Assembly (NCBI GenBank): GCA_017461365.1
Contig: JAFTYG010000003.1
Span: forward strand, 148,108-212,107
Length of the DNA: 64,000 nucleotides
Reading direction: 5' to 3'
From: Clostridia bacterium
Lineage (GTDB): Bacteria > Bacillota > Clostridia > Oscillospirales > CAG-272
This document shows positions 42,379 to 50,333 of this stretch, in pieces (the first letter of the stretch is position 1; each line of letters opens with the position of its first letter). The notes under the pieces were generated by a model. It ran no database searches, had not been told where the DNA came from, and worked only from the letters and a program-made list of their open reading frames with translations. The position numbers and the translations under genes are program-made.

Positions 42379-43212
42379 TCAAATAAATTCATTCAAATCG
42401 TTCAACACAGATGCCAAAAGTAACGCCGAGGCTGTTATCAGAACATCCGATTCTTTTGGAGTCACTAAAAAATCAAGTCCGTTATCAAGCAAATTACGAA
42501 GGACAGGCGTATCTAAGTCCATATCGCATTTTGCAAGAGCTTCACAGATCATTGTAGATGAATTTACAACAGTAGGAACTCCTACGGATATAACGGGGAC
42601 ACCCAATGTATCCCGATCAAGCGCTGATTTCCCGTTTTGTATTCCTCCTCCGGGGGTTATACCCACATCCGAAAGCTGTACGGTCGAAGCAAGTCTTTCA
42701 TAGCTTCTTGCTCTCAATGAGTCTATAGCAATAACAATATTAGGCTTGACAGTGTTTACATATGACTTTATCGCCTCTACAGTATCTATACCCGTATTTC
42801 CCATTACATCCGGAGTAACAGCCATGATACGGTTGTTTGATCTATCTTCTGCCGTGTAATGTGTAACGGATATATGCCTTACCGTTTCTGCCCCCAAGGA
42901 GTCGGACGTTATATGAGGATTTCCCAGCCCTACGATCAAAAATGATAACCCGTTTTTAAGATATTCTGTGTTACAATTTGAAGATACGAGTATTTGAAGC
43001 TCTGATATGATCTCATGCTTTAAAAGAAAAAACTCCTCATCAGTCAACATCCACAGCTTAGGTGTGTTAAAGGTAATATATCTCTTCACCGCGCCCTTTG
43101 CATTTATTTTTTCGGAAATTATTTTTTGTATGCTATCAGATATGACCTTCTTTTTCATGTGATCTCTTTCATTCATTTCACAAGCAAGATCTGTAAAAAT
43201 ATATTTTTTCAT
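42379..43212 (-). CDS. gpr: Germination protease GPR (spore endopeptidase)
   Basis: A 277-residue A25 endopeptidase that degrades small acid-soluble spore proteins at germination. Seen: FTDLACEMNE near the N-terminus (the propeptide cut follows this TDLAxE stretch in the family), LIVGLGNPHITSDSLGAETV, VTPDVMGNTGIDTVEAIK, AIDSLRARSYERLASTVQLSDVGITPGGGI and VPVISVGVPTVVNSSTM. The start at 43212 follows GAGGTTGG; 14 further residues are open upstream without a site. It is an unambiguous spore-former marker. Confidence 0.96.
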   Translation of the reverse strand: MKKYIFTDLACEMNERDHMKKKVISDSIQKIISEKINAKGAVKRYITFNTPKLWMLTDEEFFLLKHEIISELQILVSSNCNTEYLKNGLSFLIVGLGNPHITSDSLGAETVRHISVTHYTAEDRSNNRIMAVTPDVMGNTGIDTVEAIKSYVNTVKPNIVIAIDSLRARSYERLASTVQLSDVGITPGGGIQNGKSALDRDTLGVPVISVGVPTVVNSSTMICEALAKCDMDLDTPVLRNLLDNGLDFLVTPKESDVLITASALLLASVLNDLNEFI

Positions 43213-43248
43213 TTCCAACCTCAATTTACTATCATTCAGTATGTAAAA

Positions 43249-43280
43249 GTGCACAATCCGTCATCGTTCAAATTGTGCAC
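43249..43280. promoter_or_regulatory. GTGCACAAT inverted repeat between gpr and peptide-binding protein gene
   Basis: Nine-base perfect arms GTGCACAAT (43249-43257) and ATTGTGCAC (43272-43280) with a 14-base spacer and no T-run, so it is unlike a terminator. It lies 37 bases upstream of gpr and 35 bases before the divergent SigA-type promoter. It may be an operator for either gene. Confidence 0.45.
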
Positions 43281-43314
43281 CTATCCAAAAGTAAAATTGT
43301 TTGTCCGAATAAGA

Positions 43315-43343
43315 TTGATTTTATACGAAAAAGATGTTATAAT
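43315..43343 (+). promoter_or_regulatory. SigA-type promoter of peptide-binding protein gene
   Basis: TTGATT (43315-43320), 17-base spacer, TATAAT (43338-43343), 60 bases before the start. Confidence 0.7.
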
Positions 43344-43403
43344 TATATGAAAACAGCCCATATATGGGGCTAATGACAAATACCGCAGGAGGTTTTCCAG
43401 AAA

Positions 43404-45278
43404 ATGATGAAAAAAATCATTGCACTTACACTGTGTTTGTTGATGATCGTACCCGTTTTTGCGAGTTGCTCAAACGCAGATGATGACGACAAGGGAGCAT
43501 ACATAAGTATGTATCTCACAGACCCTGTTTACAACTTTGATCCCGCTCGCGCTTACGGCAACGAGGCGGCCCTCAAGGTTATCAGTCTTATGTTTGACAA
43601 TCTCTTTGTTCTCGATGAGAACGGCAAGGTAAAGAAATCCTTGGCAAAGAGCTACAAGATCTACGAGGACGACGAGATCAACGAGTACAAAATGATAATC
43701 GAGATCAAGGAAACCGCTTGGTCCGATGGTACTACGCTTCTTGCGCAGGATGTCGTTGACGCTTGGAGACGCATACTTAATGTTACCAATTCCTTTGACG
43801 CGGCTGTACTTCTTTATGACATAAAGAACGCAAAACTTGCAAAAGAAGGCGTGGTCAGCATTGACGACGTCGGTATATCCGCTATCAATGACACCGAAAT
43901 AGAGATATACTTCACAGGTAAGATCGACTACGATCAGTTCCTTTTGAAGCTGACAAGCTATGCGCTTGCTCCTATCCGAGAGACTATCGTATATCAGCCC
44001 GAAAATGTTTATGACTGGGCAAAGAAACCCACGATATTTGCTGCAAGCGGTCCTTTTAAGCTTCGTGAGGTGTCTTACGAAGAAGGCGCTGAAAAGCTCG
44101 TACTTGAAAGAAACAGCTATTATTTCAGAGACACCGAAAAGGATGCTCTTGATAAGAGTGTAACTCCCTACAGACTTATTGTAGACTACTCCAAGTCTGC
44201 TGAAGAAATAATGCAGATGTACACTAACGGAGAGTTGTTCTATGTTGGTAACATTCCTCTTTCGGTAAGAGGTGCTTGGGCTGAGGAAGCAGAGATCACA
44301 GACGCGCTCAGCACGCACTCCTATGTTATAAACGAGAATACTATCGTAAGATACTACGATGAAGATGAATTCAGCACACTTTCAACGCTCAATGAAACAG
44401 AAAAAGAGCTTGTAGAGGGTGTTGACGGAGAGAAGATATTTGCAAATGCTTCCGTAAGAAAGGCGCTTTCTTTGGCAATCGACCGTGAGGCAATAGCTGA
44501 TAAGGTAGTATTTGCAAAAGCGGCAACAGGTCTTGTACCGAACGGCGTATTCGATAGCAGTTCAAGAAAAGAAACTTTCCGTGAAAACAGCAGCAAAGAC
44601 CTTGTAGCAACATCCGCAAATCTCAGCGAGGCAAAGAGCCTTCTCACTACCGCAGGTGTGGACGCATCCAAGTTTATGTTTACCATTTCCGTAGCTGCTT
44701 ATGACGACGTACATATGGAAATTGCAAAGGCAGTAAAAGAGGCGTGGACAGAGCTCGGATTTCATGTAGAGATACTTGCTATTGACGTTATCACAAATAC
44801 TCATATCGACACCGTAACAGGTTCGGCTATCGACGGCGTAAGAGATGATATATTTGCAGAGAGATACGATAGCGGTAAGTTCGAGGTAGCAGCTATTGAT
44901 TTCACTGCTCTCAGCGTTGATGCGTTCTCCGTTCTTGCTCCTTTCGCTTACGGATACACGGGCGGAGCGGCTATCAAGGAGAACAGCCCCGACTTTAATA
45001 TTCCCAGCCATATCTCCGGATATAACAGCGCAGAATATAACGCAAAGATCGACGCAGCTTACGCTGAACTCGACGCAGAGGCTCGCGCAACGATACTTCA
45101 TCAGGCAGAAGAGATCCTTATGAACGATATGCCTATCATACCGATCGTATTCAATATGAATGCAGCCCTCACAAGTAAGGAGCTTAAAGGAGAAAAGGTA
45201 TCCTACTACGGAACCCCCATATTCACTAAACTCAAGCTTAAAAATTATGAGGATTACATTCCTGCAGATGCACAATAA
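43404..45278 (+). CDS. Oligopeptide ABC transporter substrate-binding lipoprotein (OppA-like), orphan
   Basis: A 624-residue family 5 solute-binding lipoprotein. Signal with lipobox VFASC (lipidated Cys22) and acidic mature start SNADDDDKG. Family signatures: YNFDPARAYGNEAALKVISLMFDNL, KSYKIYEDDEINEYKMIIEIKETAWSDGT, SVRKALSLAIDREAI and a late EEILMNDMPIIPIVFN. It should bind peptides outside the membrane and hand them to an Opp-type importer, but no permease or ATPase is adjacent and a strong terminator follows, so the transporter is encoded elsewhere or shared. Confidence 0.92.
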   Translation: MMKKIIALTLCLLMIVPVFASCSNADDDDKGAYISMYLTDPVYNFDPARAYGNEAALKVISLMFDNLFVLDENGKVKKSLAKSYKIYEDDEINEYKMIIEIKETAWSDGTTLLAQDVVDAWRRILNVTNSFDAAVLLYDIKNAKLAKEGVVSIDDVGISAINDTEIEIYFTGKIDYDQFLLKLTSYALAPIRETIVYQPENVYDWAKKPTIFAASGPFKLREVSYEEGAEKLVLERNSYYFRDTEKDALDKSVTPYRLIVDYSKSAEEIMQMYTNGELFYVGNIPLSVRGAWAEEAEITDALSTHSYVINENTIVRYYDEDEFSTLSTLNETEKELVEGVDGEKIFANASVRKALSLAIDREAIADKVVFAKAATGLVPNGVFDSSSRKETFRENSSKDLVATSANLSEAKSLLTTAGVDASKFMFTISVAAYDDVHMEIAKAVKEAWTELGFHVEILAIDVITNTHIDTVTGSAIDGVRDDIFAERYDSGKFEVAAIDFTALSVDAFSVLAPFAYGYTGGAAIKENSPDFNIPSHISGYNSAEYNAKIDAAYAELDAEARATILHQAEEILMNDMPIIPIVFNMNAALTSKELKGEKVSYYGTPIFTKLKLKNYEDYIPADAQ

Positions 45279-45289
45279 ATAAAAAAACA

Positions 45290-45328
45290 GTCGGCTTTCG
45301 GAAATTTTCCGAAAGCCGACGGCTTTTT
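45290..45328. terminator. Bidirectional terminator between the binding protein and nrdR
   Basis: GTCGGCTTTCGGAAA/TTTCCGAAAGCCGAC perfect stem with A-run before and T-run after. Confidence 0.9.
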
Positions 45329-45336
45329 ATTTTCAA

Positions 45337-45795
45337 TTAAGAGTTCTTCTTATTCTTCTTTTTAAGTTGCTTCAACTCAGACATAAACGTCTCTATATCT
45401 TTAAATTCTCTATATACCGAGGCAAAACGCACATACGCAACCTCATCCCTGTCTTTAAGATGTTTCATAACCAGCTCGCCGATCTCAACGGTAGTTATTT
45501 CGGTAGCCAATGAGTTCTGCAACTCACTTTCAACCTCTCCAACTATCTCCTCGGCATTGACAGGTCGCTTTTGACAAGCTTTAAGAAGTCCCGACAACAG
45601 CTTGTTTCGGTCAAAAAGCTCTTTAGAACCGTCTTTTTTTATAACTATAGTCTGAATTGTTTCTACCATCTCAAACGTTGTAAACCGTTTTTGGCAGGAC
45701 AAACATTCGCGTCTCCTGCGAATACTGTTCCCCTCTTCAACGGGACGTGAATCAACGACCTTACTATCAGCAAAACCGCATACGGGACATCTCAT
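45337..45795 (-). CDS. nrdR: Transcriptional repressor NrdR
   Basis: A 152-residue repressor of ribonucleotide reductase genes. Zinc ribbon [17 protein letters not shown] ... [13 protein letters not shown] (residues 1-43) followed by an ATP-cone domain ([24 protein letters not shown] ...) that senses ATP/dATP. Family length is about 150. No NrdR box is seen in its own upstream region and no nrd genes lie in the window. It is monocistronic. Confidence 0.96.
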   Translation of the reverse strand: MRCPVCGFADSKVVDSRPVEEGNSIRRRRECLSCQKRFTTFEMVETIQTIVIKKDGSKELFDRNKLLSGLLKACQKRPVNAEEIVGEVESELQNSLATEITTVEIGELVMKHLKDRDEVAYVRFASVYREFKDIETFMSELKQLKKKNKKNS

Positions 45796-45936
45796 ATTAA
45801 AAAACTCTGCAAATGCAGCCTTTCTTTATTATTTACACCCTAATTATACCACAATTTTGCAGATAAGTAAAGTATTTATAAAAAATAAATTAAATAATAT
45901 CTTCCATATATTGTGACATATGCCGATTTTCCACTA

Positions 45937-45964
45937 TTGCAAAAATATAAAAGTATGATATACT
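45937..45964 (+). promoter_or_regulatory. Possible promoter of small membrane protein gene
   Basis: TTGCAA (45937-45942), 16-base spacer, TATACT (45959-45964), 20 bases before the start codon. Confidence 0.45.
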
Positions 45965-45984
45965 TATATCGGAGGTGATATAGT

Positions 45985-46221
45985 ATGAAAAAAATTATTG
46001 ATATTCCCTGCCGATTATCGTTGATATTTATGATATACGGTTCTTTTGCCGTTTTTAGTCAATTGATCTTTATGATACTGCATATCAATATCCTGATGTC
46101 ATCGCATAACTTTGAAATGGTTAAATACATATGTGTTCCTTATTTAGAATATCCTCTCATAAGTATTGTCCTTGTACTTGGAGGAGCATTGTTGTTTGAC
46201 TATATAAAACTCAAAGAATAG
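45985..46221 (+). CDS. Small two-helix membrane protein (unknown)
   Basis: A 78-residue protein with two hydrophobic helices (about residues 12-35 and 52-72) joined by a short loop and ending in KLKE. The ribosome-binding site GGAGGTGAT is strong and a plausible promoter lies upstream, so it is probably real. The family is not recognised. It lies just before the tRNA-Leu promoter. Confidence 0.65.
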   Translation: MKKIIDIPCRLSLIFMIYGSFAVFSQLIFMILHINILMSSHNFEMVKYICVPYLEYPLISIVLVLGGALLFDYIKLKE

Positions 46222-46255
46222 ACATAAATTCAAAAAATAATATTTAAAAAAGATA

Positions 46256-46284
46256 TTGACTTTTTTACAATTTAGTGGTATAAT
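46256..46284 (+). promoter_or_regulatory. SigA-type promoter of tRNA-Leu
   Basis: TTGACT (46256-46261), 17-base spacer, TATAAT (46279-46284), 11 bases before the mature tRNA. Confidence 0.8.
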
Positions 46285-46295
46285 ATCCGTGTTGC

Positions 46296-46382
46296 GCCGG
46301 TGTGATGGAATTGGCAGACGTGCTGGACTCAAAATCCAGTGGTAGCGATACCGTGTCGGTTCGACCCCGACCACCGGCACCA
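46296..46382 (+). tRNA. tRNA-Leu (anticodon CAA)
   Basis: An 87-base class II tRNA. The acceptor stem GCCGGTG pairs perfectly with CACCGGC; the anticodon stem CTGGA/TCCAG holds the loop CTCAAAA, giving anticodon CAA for UUG codons; there is a long variable arm; the T arm GTCGG-TTCGACC-CCGAC and an encoded CCA end are present. Confidence 0.97.
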
Positions 46383-46419
46383 AAAAACTCAGAATTCATT
46401 TTTTGAATTCTGAGTTTTT
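46383..46419 (+). terminator. Terminator of tRNA-Leu
   Basis: AAAAACTCAGAATTC/GAATTCTGAGTTTTT perfect stem directly after the CCA end. Confidence 0.9.
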
Positions 46420-46491
46420 CTTTTTTGTGAAATATAAACAAAAGACTTATACTTGTTCTGTTCACATTTATTATTATTTTTTCGTTAAATG

Positions 46492-46520
46492 TTGACATAT
46501 TTGTATTTTTGTGATACAAT
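46492..46520 (+). promoter_or_regulatory. SigA-type promoter of the LURP-one gene
   Basis: TTGACA (46492-46497), 17-base spacer, TACAAT (46515-46520), 39 bases before the start. It may serve several genes downstream, as no strong terminator appears until 54.9 kb. Confidence 0.7.
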
Positions 46521-46559
46521 TCCTAATATAAAACAAAATCATTTACGAGGTGAACAAAA

Positions 46560-47033
46560 ATGAGATTATTATTCAAGCAAAGATTTTTTTCGTGGTTCGA
46601 CAGCTATGATATATACAATGAGTCGGGAGAAACAGTTTACGTTGTCAAAGGAGAGCTTTCGTGGGGACATCTTTTGAGAATATACGATGCAAACGGTCAG
46701 GAGCTCGGTATGATAAAGGAAAAGATACTGACTTGGTTTCCGAAATTTGAAATGTATCTTAACGACCGTTACGTCGGCTCTATCAACAAGGAATTTTCAT
46801 TTTTCAAGCCAAAATTCAATATTGACTGCAAGGGCTGGCAGGTAGACGGAGATTGGTTTGAATGGGATTATTCTATTTTAGACGGCAACGGTCACAGCGT
46901 TGCCTCCGTGTCGAAGGAGCTTTGGAATTGGACGGATACCTATGTTATCGACATTCATGACCAAAACGATGCTATTTACGCGCTTATGCTTGTACTTGCC
47001 ATAGATGCAGAAAAGTGTTCGAGAAAAAATTAA
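46560..47033 (+). CDS. LURP-one-related (YxjI-like, tubby-C2 fold) protein
   Basis: A 157-residue cytoplasmic protein of the LURP-one-related family: KQRFFSWFDSYDIYNESGETVYVVKGELSWGHLLRIYD followed by repeated short beta hairpins (GQELGMIKEKILTWFPKFEMYLND, VGSINKEFSFFKPKFNID). The fold is a tubby-like beta barrel around a helix; bacterial members have no settled role. It is the first gene of the plus-strand accessory run after the tRNA, and a GAGGTGA site precedes the ATG. Confidence 0.9.
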   Translation: MRLLFKQRFFSWFDSYDIYNESGETVYVVKGELSWGHLLRIYDANGQELGMIKEKILTWFPKFEMYLNDRYVGSINKEFSFFKPKFNIDCKGWQVDGDWFEWDYSILDGNGHSVASVSKELWNWTDTYVIDIHDQNDAIYALMLVLAIDAEKCSRKN

Positions 47034-47059
47034 GAAATAAATTAGAATAATTAAGGACT

Positions 47060-47542
47060 ATGAAAAAAGTTGTTCGCCCTATATTGTGGGCGCTTTTCGT
47101 AATATATTGTGTGATACTGATTTACATACTGTTTTTGAGTAGAGGGTCACTTGCTCATTACTCTTACGATAGATATTTCAGACAATTTACAAATTTTATA
47201 CCGTTCAAAACAATCGTAGAATACATACAGAGATATAGAGACGGATTTCAAAATTTATCCGTAACAAATTTGCTTGGAAACTTTGTGTTGTTCTTACCTA
47301 TGAGTATGGCTTTGCCTTGCCTATTCAAGAAGCTCGACCGATTTTGGAAAGTCACACTTTGTATTCTCGGAATGGTCGTTTTGGTCGAAGCCGCACAAGG
47401 CTTGCTCCGTGTCGGTAGTATTGATATTGACGATGTAATTTTTAACGTCTGTGGCGCCATGATCGGATATGGAATTATCAAGATACCCTTTATAAATAAA
47501 CTGCTTACCAAGATTGATTTAATTCATCCTACGGGTAAATAA
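47060..47542 (+). CDS. VanZ-family membrane protein
   Basis: A 160-residue polytopic protein with four or five hydrophobic helices and the VanZ pattern: YFRQFTNFIPFKTIVEYI, LLGNFVLFLPMSMALP, EAAQGLLRVGSIDIDDVIFNVCGAMIGY. VanZ is linked to low-level teicoplanin and lipoglycopeptide resistance; most family members have no tested function. It follows the LURP-one gene by 26 bases with an AAGGA site. Confidence 0.9.
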   Translation: MKKVVRPILWALFVIYCVILIYILFLSRGSLAHYSYDRYFRQFTNFIPFKTIVEYIQRYRDGFQNLSVTNLLGNFVLFLPMSMALPCLFKKLDRFWKVTLCILGMVVLVEAAQGLLRVGSIDIDDVIFNVCGAMIGYGIIKIPFINKLLTKIDLIHPTGK

Positions 47543-47586
47543 CAAATGACTAACTTTGAAACGTTAATGCCACATTAAACTGAATT

Positions 47587-48189
47587 ATGAAAAGTAAAAC
47601 AGATTTGATTGAATACTACGATATGCTTATAGAAGAAAATAACGATCCATTCAGAGATCCACAGCCTTTGCGCGATTACATGGACAAATGGGACGGAAAG
47701 GTTTTTCTGGACTCTATGTGTTTGAGTAGGAATGAGAGCGTTTTGGAAATTGGTGTAGGTACAGGGAGAATTGCTGCAAAGGTCTTGCCTGAATGCAAGC
47801 TATTTGTAGGAATAGATATTTCCCAAAAGACCATAAATCGCGCTAACGAAAACCTTGTTGAATTTAGTAATGCGCATTTGATTTGTGCAGATTTTCTTAA
47901 ATATAACTTTGATACGACGTTTGATGTTATATATTCCTCGTTGACTTTAATGCACTTTGAAAACAAACAAGAATTTATCAACAAGGTTGCGTCTTTAATG
48001 AATAGCAACGGTAAATTTATTCTTTCCATTGACAAAAATCAAGACTCGTACATTGATATAGGGACAAGAAAATTACTTATCTATCCCGATACTCCGGACA
48101 ATATCACTTTGTGTATTATGGACGCTAAATTGAAAATTGTAAAACGATATGAAACGCAATTTGCACATATTTTTGTGTGCGCTAAGTAA
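47587..48189 (+). CDS. Class I SAM-dependent methyltransferase
   Basis: A 200-residue Rossmann-like methyltransferase. The SAM-binding motif I is VLEIGVGTGRIAAKVLP (about residues 50-66), then the acidic VGIDISQ, HLICADF and FDVIYSSLTLMHF strands. The target is unknown; small-molecule methylation is likely. No convincing ribosome-binding site is visible before the ATG, so expression may be weak or depend on upstream translation. It lies 44 bases after the VanZ gene. Confidence 0.85.
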   Translation: MKSKTDLIEYYDMLIEENNDPFRDPQPLRDYMDKWDGKVFLDSMCLSRNESVLEIGVGTGRIAAKVLPECKLFVGIDISQKTINRANENLVEFSNAHLICADFLKYNFDTTFDVIYSSLTLMHFENKQEFINKVASLMNSNGKFILSIDKNQDSYIDIGTRKLLIYPDTPDNITLCIMDAKLKIVKRYETQFAHIFVCAK

Positions 48190-48199
48190 GGAAGAAAAT

Positions 48200-49006
48200 A
48201 TGAAATTGGGAATTTTTATGTTTATTGCGGCAATTCTATGCCCCACAATAATGATAGTAACAGGATTGATCTTCAAAAAATCTGCACTGAAAAAAATAGT
48301 CCTACCGATAATTGTCATTGTCATCCTCGCAGGGTTAATCCTCGGTGGGTACTTTGTAATCAACAGTCTGTTTCCTAAAGCTGCCCCCATCAATGTTCCT
48401 TCTGCAAAATCTGTGATTTCAATGACGGTTGCGAAAAACGAAATGGGAAAAGCGGGAGAACCACGTAAGATAGCAAATACCGATATTGAAAGCATATTGT
48501 CGCAACTTTCCGATGCAGAGCCGACACGTGAAATGAGCGTACAAGATAGCCCCGATGCTCAAACATACTACGAAATTGTAGTAGAAACAAGTGAGAGAAC
48601 ACACTACTTTTACGTGTATTTTGAAAATGGAACGTGCTACGTTGAAATTTTATACGAAGGTGTATATACCATAGATAACGGACTTGTTAATCTTCTCCCA
48701 ACTGGTGATTATCGTATCGATGAGAAAGTAAAGATTATCAACACCGAGTCCGATATTGATGCCGAGGAATTAAAAGCTCATTACGATAACGGCGGCATTA
48801 TCGTTGTACGAGATTGGCAACTTGCAAATGATGTTGAAACCATTGTGAGAGGTATAGAGTCACGCGAACACGATGAAAAGGATCTTGCAACGGTATTCTG
48901 CAAGAGCAAGTCCGGTGCTCCCTATACGGGTGTTGTTAAAGGAAACACCTCCGACTTGGAGGGTGAGATTGACGAAATGGTGGCAAACGCAAAAGCCACA
49001 CAGTAA
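48200..49006 (+). CDS. Membrane-anchored protein of unknown function (DUF5301-like middle)
   Basis: A 268-residue protein with two N-terminal membrane helices (about residues 3-24 and 34-55) and a long extracytoplasmic or cytoplasmic polar part. The stretch SVISMTVAKNEMGKAGEPRKIANTDIESILSQLS followed by YYEIVVETSERTHYFYVYFENGTCYVEI looks like the DUF5301-type beta domain found near peptide-resistance genes in Clostridia (from memory, uncertain). The start at 48200 follows AAGGAAG. It sits in the run leading to the two-component/ABC module. Confidence 0.6.
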   Translation: MKLGIFMFIAAILCPTIMIVTGLIFKKSALKKIVLPIIVIVILAGLILGGYFVINSLFPKAAPINVPSAKSVISMTVAKNEMGKAGEPRKIANTDIESILSQLSDAEPTREMSVQDSPDAQTYYEIVVETSERTHYFYVYFENGTCYVEILYEGVYTIDNGLVNLLPTGDYRIDEKVKIINTESDIDAEELKAHYDNGGIIVVRDWQLANDVETIVRGIESREHDEKDLATVFCKSKSGAPYTGVVKGNTSDLEGEIDEMVANAKATQ

Positions 49007-49024
49007 TAACGAGGGGAGAACACT

Positions 49025-49354
49025 ATGGCAGCATTTATAACTACCGCAGGTTTAGGTCTGTTGTTTTCCATACTCGGAATTGTCAATATGACGGGAAATA
49101 TATCCTCTCTGCATTGGTATCACAGACAGAGAGTGACCGAAGAAAACAGAAAGCCTTTCGGTAAACTCGTCGGCTTGGGTACGCTTATCGTTGGCGTTGC
49201 GCTCATCGTATTCGGCGCATTGTTCTTTATCTTTGAGAAAACACAAAGTAATGTGTTTGTTATCATAGGTACGGTGGAACTAATAGCAGGTATTGTGATC
49301 GGTCTTGCGGTCAACTTTTACGCTATGATGAAATACAATAAAGGGATTTTCTGA
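49025..49354 (+). CDS. Small membrane protein (DUF3784-like)
   Basis: A 109-residue protein with three hydrophobic helices (about 5-24, 48-70 and 78-100) and the loop SLHWYHRQRVTEENRKPFGKLVG, the pattern I associate with DUF3784-type proteins of Firmicutes. A GAGGGGAG site precedes the ATG, and the gene begins 18 bases after its neighbour. Function is unknown. Confidence 0.65.
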   Translation: MAAFITTAGLGLLFSILGIVNMTGNISSLHWYHRQRVTEENRKPFGKLVGLGTLIVGVALIVFGALFFIFEKTQSNVFVIIGTVELIAGIVIGLAVNFYAMMKYNKGIF

Positions 49355-49370
49355 TAGTAGGAGGAAAAGA

Positions 49371-49577
49371 ATGTATAAATACGAATATGAAACAGTAAAT
49401 TGTGATTTTGGCGGATGGGGCTTTGGATCTGGTAATGTTTATGAGATAGAAGATTACCGCTCAATAATTGACAAGAGAGCTTCTGACGGTTGGCGTTATG
49501 TTGGGTTTATTCCCACTAAGCAACGGGGAACGGGACACACACAAGAGATAGATTTAGTTTTTGAAAAAGAAGTGTAA
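49371..49577 (+). CDS. DUF4177-like small protein
   Basis: A 68-residue soluble protein: MYKYEYETVNCDF, a central RASDGWRYVGFIP turn and a C-terminal EIDLVFEKE strand, which is the DUF4177 pattern (small alpha/beta protein of unknown role). A strong AGGAGG site precedes it; the response-regulator gene begins six bases after its stop, so they are likely co-expressed. Confidence 0.7.
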   Translation: MYKYEYETVNCDFGGWGFGSGNVYEIEDYRSIIDKRASDGWRYVGFIPTKQRGTGHTQEIDLVFEKEV

Positions 49578-49583
49578 TCTAAT

Positions 49584-50261
49584 ATGAATAAAACAATCGC
49601 AATTATTGATGATGATATACATATCGGCGATATGTTGGAGGAGATTTTGACAAAGGAGGGCTACGGCGTTCTCCGTGCGTATTCGGGGACGGAAGCTCTG
49701 ATGCTACTCTCGTCTAAAACTCCCGACCTCGTATTGCTTGATCTTATGCTCCCCGGACTTTCGGGAGAACAAATATTGCCCAAGATAAACAACATCCCCG
49801 TTATCGTTGTCAGCGCAAAGATTGATGTAGATAGCAAGGTAAATTTGTTACTTGGCGGCGCAGTTGATTATATAACCAAGCCGTTCAATACAAAGGAATT
49901 GCTTGCAAGAATAGCCGTAGCTCTGCGAAATACAACAGTTCAAACAACGCTCTTACATTACGATACTATTACCTTGAATACGGCAAACTATGCCGTGACG
50001 GCAGGTGATGCAGAACTGAAATTGACAAGAACCGAGTATGCGATACTCAAATACTTAATGCAAAACAGTACGCAGGCATTGTCCAAGTCGCAATTGCTTG
50101 ACCATATCAGCCTTGATACGCCCGATTGCACCGAAAGCTCACTGAAGATACACGTCAGCAATCTTCGTAAAAAGCTCCGTGACGCAACGGGCGTGGACTA
50201 CATTGAAGCTGTATGGGGTATCGGCTACAAAATGTCAAAGCAAAGCTTTACCAAATCTTAA
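49584..50261 (+). CDS. OmpR/PhoB-family response regulator
   Basis: A 225-residue regulator. Receiver domain (1-118) with acidic pocket IIDDDIHIGD, phosphorylated Asp53 in LLDLMLPG, Thr/Ser in VVSAK and Lys in ITKPFNTKEL; C-terminal winged helix (130-220) with LTRTEYAILKYLMQNSTQALSKSQLLDHI and SSLKIHVSNLRKKLR. It should control the ABC transporter that follows. Its cognate kinase is most likely the one at 52952, four genes downstream in the same module. Confidence 0.95.
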   Translation: MNKTIAIIDDDIHIGDMLEEILTKEGYGVLRAYSGTEALMLLSSKTPDLVLLDLMLPGLSGEQILPKINNIPVIVVSAKIDVDSKVNLLLGGAVDYITKPFNTKELLARIAVALRNTTVQTTLLHYDTITLNTANYAVTAGDAELKLTRTEYAILKYLMQNSTQALSKSQLLDHISLDTPDCTESSLKIHVSNLRKKLRDATGVDYIEAVWGIGYKMSKQSFTKS

Positions 50262-50333
50262 CTCTTGCCTTTACCGCTATCTTTACCTACTTCTTGTAAA
50301 ATGACAGCATCATAAATTTCAGGAGGTTTTAAA

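Noticed and set aside
43213-43250. SigG-type promoter before gpr
   Set aside because: A CATACT-like box lies close to the right place, but the -35 region does not match well enough to claim.
43470-44318. 282-residue open frame antisense to the OppA-like gene
   Set aside because: The opposite strand encodes an intact binding protein; this frame has no start signal or recognisable domain.
46296-46382. tRNA-Leu as an attachment site of an integrated element
   Set aside because: I found no repeat of the tRNA 3' end near the end of the accessory run and no integrase. It is kept only as a low-interest comparison point.
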